27,567 nt of DNA, from NCBI GenBank assembly GCA_002448445.1, contig DJYC01000109.1:4803-32369 (forward strand), given 5' to 3'. This document shows, piece after piece, positions 21,965 through 27,567 of the stretch. The DNA is from Treponema sp. UBA6988 (GTDB lineage: Bacteria; Spirochaetota; Spirochaetia; Treponematales; Treponemataceae). The stretch's first letter is position 1. Every line of letters begins with the position of its first letter. A program made the translations under genes and the position numbers. The notes below the pieces were generated by a model. It ran no database searches. It worked only from the letters and a program-made list of their open reading frames with translations, and was not told the origin of the DNA.

Positions 21965-23890
21965 TTAGATGTTTCCGTTCTGGCGGTTTTTCTTTAGGAA
22001 TTCTTCGAACTCGTCTTCTTCGAGCGGGTTTGAATAGTAGTAGCCCTGGATGTAGTCCGCGTCCAGCTTGCTTGCGGCTTCCGCCCCCTCTTTCGTTTCT
22101 ATTCCTTGAATTACGACTTTAGCGTTGAATATGTGAGTTATTTCGAGTATGGAGTCAAAGAGTATGCGCTCCTTTTCTCCGCCCGAGAATGCTGGGATTA
22201 CGATTGACTTGTCTATTTTTACGCTGGAAAATGGAATTGACATGAGTTTTTCCAGTGATGAGTTTCCTGTTCCCATGTTGTCGAGGCATATTTCGTAGCC
22301 TGCCCGTGACAGGGCTTGGAGGTTGGAGCTGAATGATTCGGTTGCAAATCCGGTTGCGGATTCCGTGATTTCTATGCTGATGCATGATTTTTGCATTGAG
22401 TAGCGCTTTAGTATTCCGCTTATGGTGTCGCTCAGGTTGTCCTGTATGCATTCCGCCATGGAAAGGTTGATGCCTATGCTCTTTAGGCCGTAGCTTGCCA
22501 GGTGCTTCTCGCTGTATGTGCGGCAGGCCTCGTTTATCATGAAGTTTTCAAGTTCCAGTATGGAGCCGTTGCGCTCTGCAAATGGGATGAAGACTGACGG
22601 GCTTATGTAGTTGCCCTTTTCGTCCGTCATGCGCAGTAGTGCCTCTGCTGTTTCAAAGGCCTTTGTCTTTATGGAATAGACAGGCTGGTAGAGGACCTTG
22701 AGGCGGCCTTCCTTTTCCGCGTTGTTGAGAAGCTTCTGGGTCTTGAAGATGAAGTGGATGTTGTCCACCGGCAGGTCGTGGGTTTTTACCAGACTAAGGT
22801 TTTCTTCTATTCCTTTGTCCAAAATGTGTTCTAGGTAGGCCTTTATTTCGTCAGTGGAGGAGGCGTGCTCGGGGCAGCAGATGAGGCTTACGGTTGAAGG
22901 AATGCGTACAGCCTTTTCGGGGCCTGTCCTGAAGTTGCAAAAGAATTCGTGGGCCTTTTCCAGGACTGAGTTGGCATAGGCTTCGTCTTCCTTGTCCAGG
23001 ACTATCAGGTAGCCGCCGGGGAAGAATTTGAATATGAGGGAATTCTTCAGCATTTTTCCGAAAGCTCTTTTTTTTATTTCCGTAACCATTTCCGTTCTGT
23101 CCCGCTGGACGTAGGCTGTTACAATCTTTGCATCGTGCAGGCATACGGCTATGCAGTATGTCTTTCTTTTTCCCGATATTTTTTTTGCGCAAAGTTTGTT
23201 GAAGGCTTCTTCGTTTAGGAGGCCGGTCATGCTGTCCACAAAGGATTCCGGGGCTGGCATGGTAAAGTATATGCTGACGATTGAGATGGATATTGCAAGC
23301 TGCAAAAGCTCTTCCTTGGGGTAGAAGTTTTCTACTGCAACTGCGCTTGTGCATGCTATGAGTACGAATATGTAGATGAAGATGTTTTCAAGCGATGTGT
23401 AAATGCGCGCGGGGACAAAGAAGCATGTGGATGCGATGAAACATGCCGCGAGTCCAATCATGTACATGGTCTTGAAGAGGTTCGTCTCCACGTAGTCAAA
23501 GGATGAGTTTATGTAGAAGAGGCACTTTGTAAAGATGTTTATGACAATCATAGCCGCAATTGGAAGCAGGGCAACTACGATTACGGGCTTTAGCTTGCTA
23601 AGGCGCAGCTTAAAGTTAAAAAGGGCCGCAAAGTATATTGGCCAGAGGAACATTGTGTAAAAGAGCATGGAGACTATTATGTTGCGCATGACAAATAGTG
23701 TCCGGTAGTCCCTTATTATTTCCCCGGAGTCAAGGACGGAGCAAATGTCTGTGATGACGGTGGCAATTACTACGTTAAGGTAAACCTTGTCCTGAAAAAT
23801 CATCAGCGGCTGGCGGATTAGGAATATTATCAGGAACGAGGATGATATTATCAGGGCACACAGGTTAAAAGTGATTATGGAGCTATGCAT
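21965..23890 (-). CDS. Membrane protein with degenerate GGDEF and partly degenerate EAL domains
   Basis: A 641-residue protein. About seven membrane helices occupy residues 1-210. A GGDEF-like domain (about 215-345) starts MTGLLNEEAF but has PGGYL (291-295) where GGDEF is expected, so cyclase activity is unlikely. The EAL domain (about 385-635) keeps EALLR (Glu416), Asn475 (INLS), Glu507 (EITES), Asp537, Lys558 (VKIDKS), Glu598 and Gln615 (YIQGYYY). However, DDFGTG reads DNMGTG (Asn538) and AEGVE reads IQGIE (Gln595). Both changed sites are needed for metal binding or base catalysis in characterised EAL phosphodiesterases. It may therefore bind cyclic di-GMP without cleaving it; this is inference. 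Its start overlaps the end of the upstream paralogue by 8 bp. Confidence 0.85.
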   Translation of the reverse strand: MHSSIITFNLCALIISSSFLIIFLIRQPLMIFQDKVYLNVVIATVITDICSVLDSGEIIRDYRTLFVMRNIIVSMLFYTMFLWPIYFAALFNFKLRLSKLKPVIVVALLPIAAMIVINIFTKCLFYINSSFDYVETNLFKTMYMIGLAACFIASTCFFVPARIYTSLENIFIYIFVLIACTSAVAVENFYPKEELLQLAISISIVSIYFTMPAPESFVDSMTGLLNEEAFNKLCAKKISGKRKTYCIAVCLHDAKIVTAYVQRDRTEMVTEIKKRAFGKMLKNSLIFKFFPGGYLIVLDKEDEAYANSVLEKAHEFFCNFRTGPEKAVRIPSTVSLICCPEHASSTDEIKAYLEHILDKGIEENLSLVKTHDLPVDNIHFIFKTQKLLNNAEKEGRLKVLYQPVYSIKTKAFETAEALLRMTDEKGNYISPSVFIPFAERNGSILELENFMINEACRTYSEKHLASYGLKSIGINLSMAECIQDNLSDTISGILKRYSMQKSCISIEITESATGFATESFSSNLQALSRAGYEICLDNMGTGNSSLEKLMSIPFSSVKIDKSIVIPAFSGGEKERILFDSILEITHIFNAKVVIQGIETKEGAEAASKLDADYIQGYYYSNPLEEDEFEEFLKKNRQNGNI

Positions 23891-25799
23891 TCAGTGCCTC
23901 CAGAGAAAAGAATTTGACCAGGCCTTCCTGTGTAAGCGGCGGTGAATAGAAGTCTCCCTGCAGGGAGTCAACTGCGTGGAGCTGGGCTGCAATGTTCTGG
24001 GAGTTGGAGGATATTTCCTTGGCCTTTATCCGTATGTTCAGTTTTTTGAAGGCCTCTATAAGCGAGTTCATGGACAGGGTTTGCTTGCTCTTTTGCCCGG
24101 ACACTTCAAGGGCCGGCATGGAAACTGTTGTCTCCGCAAGATTTGCCTTTAGGAGCATCTGTATGTTCGTGCAGCTCTTGCCCAAGTCTGTAAATGTAAA
24201 GGAGAATCCTTCTTCGTTAAGGCTGTTTATCCTGCGCAGGACGGGGGTGGAATATTCAAGAAAGGCTTTCTCCGGCAGCACGAAGCGTATTTTTGAATGC
24301 GGTACAAAGTAAATGTCCGCAATTTCGCAGATGATTTTCTCATTGCCGTTTCTTAGAATCTCGCTCATGGGAAGGGGCAGCTCCACAAAGGAAACCTTAT
24401 GCTCAAGCAGGTGGGCCTTTTGGATTGTTCCGCATACCGAATGGTAGAGATAGAGGAATATCTGGTGTGCAATGCCAATCTCTTCCGCCGCTTCCATAAC
24501 TTCCTTTGAGTAGGCGATTCCTATGGATCTGTCCTTTATGTAAAAGTCGGTGTCTATGCCTTCCGCCCTCTGAGTGGCGCAGCTAAAGATTGGCTGGTAG
24601 GTGATTTTTATGCTTCCGTCTGCAAGGGCCGTCTGCAAAAGGCTCAGTACAAGCTGCCTCCTCTTGTGCGCTTCCAGGTCAAGGTCCTTGGCAGAAACCA
24701 GCTTCTTTGCCGGTCGGTTGAAGGGGGATGCCGCAAGCTCTACAAAGGCGCAGAAATCTTCGTAGCTTGAGTAGTGCTCGGGGTAGGAAATCCTGCAGCA
24801 GCAGCATGTGTGCACGATGTTTATGTTGCCGATTTTAAATGGGCTCGAAAAGCGTTTTTCTATGAGCGAGATAACCCTGTCTTCTTCCAGCTCGTCGGTG
24901 TCCTTGCAGCAGAGGGCAAACATGTTTCTCTTTACGCGCATGACGGAAATCTTTCTGGAAATCCTGTTTAGAAATTTTGCCGCAAGTGAAATGAAGTCAT
25001 CCGTAAGCGATGTGTCAAATTCGTTGTCCATGGAGGGGATGTTGTCCAGAATGACAAGCAGGCAGTCCCACTTTGCCTTTGCCGCAATCAGGGTTGCGCT
25101 GTTGGTAAAAAAAGCTGTCTCGTTCTGTAGGTCGGTTTTTATGTCTATGAAGTTGTAGGTGGACTCTATGCTTTGGTATGAAAGCAGGGCCACAAGGGGA
25201 AGCACCAGGTTTATGGCATGGACAGCAGGAAAGACTACCTGCATTATTATGGACAAAAAACAGATGGAAACAAGGAAGACGATAATAGGCCTGTCCTTTT
25301 TGTTCATGCTTTCCCAGGTCCTTGCGGTTAGTATGCTGATGTAGGCAAGGTAGTAGGCTATGATGGAAAAGAAGAGGGGCAGCTGCTTAAAAGAGCCGTC
25401 TTCCGTAAGGTAAAAGAGGATTGGCTTGAATTTGTTTACTGCAAGCAAAATGACTGACAGTACCGCAGGGGCAAAAATAAGGAACTGCTGGCGGGGCAGG
25501 GAAATCCTTCCGTGGACAACGGTGTAAAAGTAGCCTGTAAAGAAGGCTGCGCAGAGGATAAGCGACAGTGCTGTGATTGCGCTAAGCAGGGGGAGAATGA
25601 AGGGAACTGCCTCAAGTGTCTTTTGCGAGTTTTTTGCCAGAAGTCTTGCTGCGTCTGAGCAGATAAAGATGATGTTTATGGCGCAGCACAGGAAAAAAAG
25701 CCTGTTTCGGGAGACGGATGGCGCTCTTCTGATTGCGGCAACGCTTCCTAGCAGGATTAGAAGCACAAAAGCCACTACGTTAAAACGTATGTTGTCCAT
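23883..25799 (-). CDS. Membrane protein with strongly degenerate GGDEF-EAL architecture
   Basis: A 638-residue paralogue of the downstream protein with the same plan: about seven membrane helices (7-210), a GGDEF-like fold (about 215-345) whose active loop reads MRVKRNMFALCC with no GG(D/E)EF, and an EAL-like fold (about 390-635). The EAL framework is recognisable from ITYQPIFS, FTFTDLGKS (for DDFGTG), and DSLQGDFYSPPL (for xxQGYxxxxP). EAL itself is AEGIDT; the asparagine, the EITES glutamate, the lysine and AEGVE are all replaced. It should be catalytically dead and probably not a cyclic di-GMP binder. An unusual CCCC run lies at residues 332-335. It is the first gene of a two-gene operon behind a strong promoter, with no Shine-Dalgarno. 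Confidence 0.8.
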   Translation of the reverse strand: MDNIRFNVVAFVLLILLGSVAAIRRAPSVSRNRLFFLCCAINIIFICSDAARLLAKNSQKTLEAVPFILPLLSAITALSLILCAAFFTGYFYTVVHGRISLPRQQFLIFAPAVLSVILLAVNKFKPILFYLTEDGSFKQLPLFFSIIAYYLAYISILTARTWESMNKKDRPIIVFLVSICFLSIIMQVVFPAVHAINLVLPLVALLSYQSIESTYNFIDIKTDLQNETAFFTNSATLIAAKAKWDCLLVILDNIPSMDNEFDTSLTDDFISLAAKFLNRISRKISVMRVKRNMFALCCKDTDELEEDRVISLIEKRFSSPFKIGNINIVHTCCCCRISYPEHYSSYEDFCAFVELAASPFNRPAKKLVSAKDLDLEAHKRRQLVLSLLQTALADGSIKITYQPIFSCATQRAEGIDTDFYIKDRSIGIAYSKEVMEAAEEIGIAHQIFLYLYHSVCGTIQKAHLLEHKVSFVELPLPMSEILRNGNEKIICEIADIYFVPHSKIRFVLPEKAFLEYSTPVLRRINSLNEEGFSFTFTDLGKSCTNIQMLLKANLAETTVSMPALEVSGQKSKQTLSMNSLIEAFKKLNIRIKAKEISSNSQNIAAQLHAVDSLQGDFYSPPLTQEGLVKFFSLEALNA

Positions 25800-25805
25800 T
25801 CTTTT

Positions 25806-25834
25806 AGTATATTAGCAGATTTTGCTGCTGTCAA
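25806..25834 (-). promoter_or_regulatory. Promoter of the degenerate GGDEF-EAL operon, predicted leaderless
   Basis: On the minus strand: perfect -35 TTGACA (25829-25834), a 17-bp spacer and -10 TATACT (25806-25811). Only AAAAGA (6 nt) separates the -10 box from the ATG at 25799. The spacer contains an inverted repeat AGCAG/CTGCT, a possible operator. Confidence 0.75.
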
Positions 25835-25859
25835 TTGAAGGTTTTTTGTTGTTTTTTTG

Positions 25860-26280
25860 CGGCAATGCCATTTTTTCCACTGTATTTAACCTGCTTGCCA
25901 ATATTCCTTGTATGTGGCGCTTGCGGGGTTCCGGCTTTCGCCTACATTGCCTGGCGGCAACGCTACGCGCCCCTCCAGTGCCTGCCGCGCTTTTCTCTGC
26001 TAACTTGCAAGCAGTACCGAGCCATGGATGTCGACTTAGCAGCATGCAGAAGTGCAAGGCAGTACTTTTCAACAAGTGTTTCTTTTGGGGTAGATTCCCT
26101 TCGACAGGCTCAGGGAACGTGGTTTGTTTGTTGCCATGCGCGCCCCTATGCTCCCCCCCTCACCGAGAATGGAACCGAAGGACGGTGACGAGGGGCATGT
26201 TCGGTCGAATTAGCAAGGTGCAAAATGAAAGAGAATTTTAGGCTTCCGTCCAGAAAAGTACCGTGCTTAAAAGTGCCTGA
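25860..26280. other. Repeat-bearing non-coding region upstream of pflB
   Basis: The 694-base gap 25800-26493 holds the promoter of the GGDEF-EAL operon, this segment, and the pflB upstream region. It carries GGTTCCGGCTTTCGCCT near 25926 (also at about 1944), a REP-like palindrome TTCCCT/AGGGAA around a TCGACAGGCTC core (26095-26117), and an AACCGAAGGACGGT stem near 26170. Open frames crossing it have no ribosome site or recognisable product. I see no gene. Confidence 0.6.
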
Positions 26281-26388
26281 TTAGTATCGTTTTACAAGGT
26301 TGATATTAATACTTAAATGAATCTGAAATCTAAAAATAGCGTTTTTTCCTTGAATTTAAGCCAAAAACACTATATTTAGCAAAAAAAA

Positions 26389-26403
26389 TTGTAAATATTA
26401 CAA
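26389..26403. promoter_or_regulatory. Palindrome upstream of pflB, candidate operator
   Basis: TTGTAAATATTACAA is a 15-bp palindrome 90 bp before the pflB start, in an AT-rich tract. A possible -10 TATAAA (26445-26450) lies downstream. It resembles binding sites of redox regulators in general shape but does not match the Rex or FNR consensus exactly. Chance occurrence in AT-rich DNA is possible. Confidence 0.4.
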
Positions 26404-26493
26404 AATTCAGTTGCTTAATTTTTTTAATTGGAGTAGTATATAGTTATAAAGTTTAACCCTAAAACAAATTTTTATATTCAGTGAGGTTAGAGT

Positions 26494-27567
26494 ATGGTCC
26501 AGAGAGATGAGTGGAAAGGTTTTAAAACCGGACGCCTTTGGCAGGACGAAGTAAACGTCCGTGAATTTATTCAGCTTAATTACACACCGTTCGACGGTGA
26601 TGCAAGCTTCCTTGCAGGTCCAACTGACGCTACAAACAAGCTTTTTGCAGAGCTTCAGCGTCTCCAGAAGGAAGAGCACAACAAGAAGTCTGTTGGTCTT
26701 GACGGAAAGGAACGCTCTGGTGTTCTTGACCTTGACACAGACATTGTTACAGGTATCAATTCCCACAAGCCGGGCTACATTTTTGCAGACGGTTCCCAGA
26801 AGGATTTGGAGCAGGTTGTTGGTCTCCAGACAGACAAGCCTTTGAAGAGGGCTTTCATGCCTTTCGGTGGAATCCGCATGGCAGAGCAGAGCTGCGAGAT
26901 GTACGGCTACAAGCCAAACGCAGAGCTCCACAAGATCTTTACAGAGTACCACAAGACTCACTCTGACGCAGTATTCCAGGTATACTCACCAGAGATCCGC
27001 AAGGCACGTTCAGCACACATCCTTACCGGTTTGCCGGATACATACGGACGCGGACGCATTGTTGGTGACTACCGCCGCATTGCACTTTACGGTATTGATT
27101 TCCTTATTGAACAGAAGCAGAAGGACTTTGCAAACATCGGTGACGGTACAATGACTGATGACGTTATCCGCCTCCGCGAAGAAGTTGCAGAGCAGATCAA
27201 GGCTCTTGGCCAGATGAAGGAAATGGCTGCTTCTTACGGATTCGACATTTCTAAGCCTGCAAAGACAGCAAAAGAAGCATTCCAGTGGCTCTACTTCGGC
27301 TACCTCGCCGCAATCAAGACACAGAACGGTGCAGCTATGTCAGTTGGCCGCATTGCAACCTTCCTTGACATCTACATCGAACGTGACCTCAAGAACGGAA
27401 TCCTTACAGAATCACAGGCACAGGAACTCGTAGACCACATCGTTATGAAGTTCCGCATGGTACGCTTTGCCCGCATCGAAAGCTACAACCAGCTCTTCTC
27501 CGGCGACCCAATCTGGGCAACCCTCGAAGTTGCAGGCCTTGGCCAGGACGGACGCTCAATGGTAACA
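26494..27567 (+). CDS. pflB: Formate C-acetyltransferase (pyruvate formate-lyase), 3'-truncated by the window edge
   Basis: A glycyl-radical enzyme that converts pyruvate and CoA to acetyl-CoA and formate in anaerobic metabolism. The first 358 residues of an enzyme usually about 750 long are present, and the frame is open to the last base. Strong matches to E. coli PflB: WQDEVNVREFIQLNYTPFDGD, SFLAGPTDAT, VGLQTDKPLKRAFMPFGGI, ILTGLPDTYGRGRIVGDYRR, ALGQMKEMAASYGFDIS, KTQNGAAMSVGR, FLDIYIERDL, MKFRMVRFARI and FSGDPIWAT. The active-site Cys-Cys pair and the glycyl-radical loop lie beyond the window. GAGG lies about 8 nt before the ATG. The usual partner, the activating enzyme PflA, is not visible upstream. 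Its presence supports an anaerobic fermentative lifestyle. Confidence 0.97.
   Translation, partial: MVQRDEWKGFKTGRLWQDEVNVREFIQLNYTPFDGDASFLAGPTDATNKLFAELQRLQKEEHNKKSVGLDGKERSGVLDLDTDIVTGINSHKPGYIFADGSQKDLEQVVGLQTDKPLKRAFMPFGGIRMAEQSCEMYGYKPNAELHKIFTEYHKTHSDAVFQVYSPEIRKARSAHILTGLPDTYGRGRIVGDYRRIALYGIDFLIEQKQKDFANIGDGTMTDDVIRLREEVAEQIKALGQMKEMAASYGFDISKPAKTAKEAFQWLYFGYLAAIKTQNGAAMSVGRIATFLDIYIERDLKNGILTESQAQELVDHIVMKFRMVRFARIESYNQLFSGDPIWATLEVAGLGQDGRSMVT

Noticed and set aside
25822..26241. Open frames in the gap before pflB
   Set aside because: They cross REP-like sequence, with no ribosome site and no recognisable domain.

Overview
The window looks like a chromosomal segment of a host-associated anaerobic spirochaete, most likely a Treponema. 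This is inferred from gene content: UvrB, a four-cysteine L28, pyruvate formate-lyase, an EF-P with arginine at the modification site, and a pair of degenerate membrane GGDEF/EAL proteins. No 16S gene is present to confirm it. The core genes have moderate GC. The toxin-antitoxin pair and the 7.5-13.9 kb block are visibly AT-richer.

Layout. 1-1.7 kb: 3' part of uvrB. 1.7-2.1 kb: intergenic hairpin cluster. 2.1-2.8 kb: PIN-domain toxin-antitoxin pair. 2.9-3.1 kb: rpmB with a clear promoter and terminator. 3.1-3.6 kb: tandem and REP-like repeats. 3.6-6.3 kb (minus): an alpha/beta-hydrolase-like protein that appears to have lost its catalytic triad, followed by a peptidase-U32 family protein carrying an in-frame hexapeptide repeat array. 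6.4-7.4 kb: metA, with the residue expected of an acetyl-CoA-using enzyme. 7.5-13.9 kb (minus): a complete four-gene Wadjet operon (jetA-jetB-jetC-jetD), an SMC-like anti-plasmid system that is the main accessory system here. 14.3-15.9 kb: an orphan solute-binding protein. 16-16.7 kb (minus): efp and tRNA-Arg(CCU). 17-18.1 kb (minus): a membrane-anchored NAPE-PLD-like metallo-beta-lactamase-fold protein. 18.4-20.9 kb: a large membrane-anchored clostripain-like (C11) protease. 21.1-21.8 kb: an unassigned secreted protein. 22-25.8 kb (minus): two overlapping membrane proteins with degenerate GGDEF and EAL domains. 26.5 kb to the end: the 5' part of pflB.

Themes. (1) Four long G/C-rich intergenic repeats of one family lie at about 7.4, 14.2, 18.2 and 21.0 kb; two of them bracket the Wadjet operon in opposite orientation. 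(2) Short REP-like palindromes near 3.4, 3.5, 20.9 and 26.1 kb show compensatory stem changes. (3) Three genes for exported or membrane proteins (14297, 18116, 25799) have a sigma70-type promoter whose -10 box ends 6-7 nt before the ATG and no Shine-Dalgarno, which predicts leaderless mRNAs. (4) Three proteins keep an enzyme fold but lack catalytic residues: the hydrolase-like protein and both EAL proteins.

Nothing in the window is an entirely unknown multi-gene system. The Wadjet operon is a known type. The less-described observations are the U32 repeat insertion, the tandem degenerate EAL pair, the pseudo-hydrolase and the leaderless promoter pattern. All calls come from reading the sequence; no database search was run.
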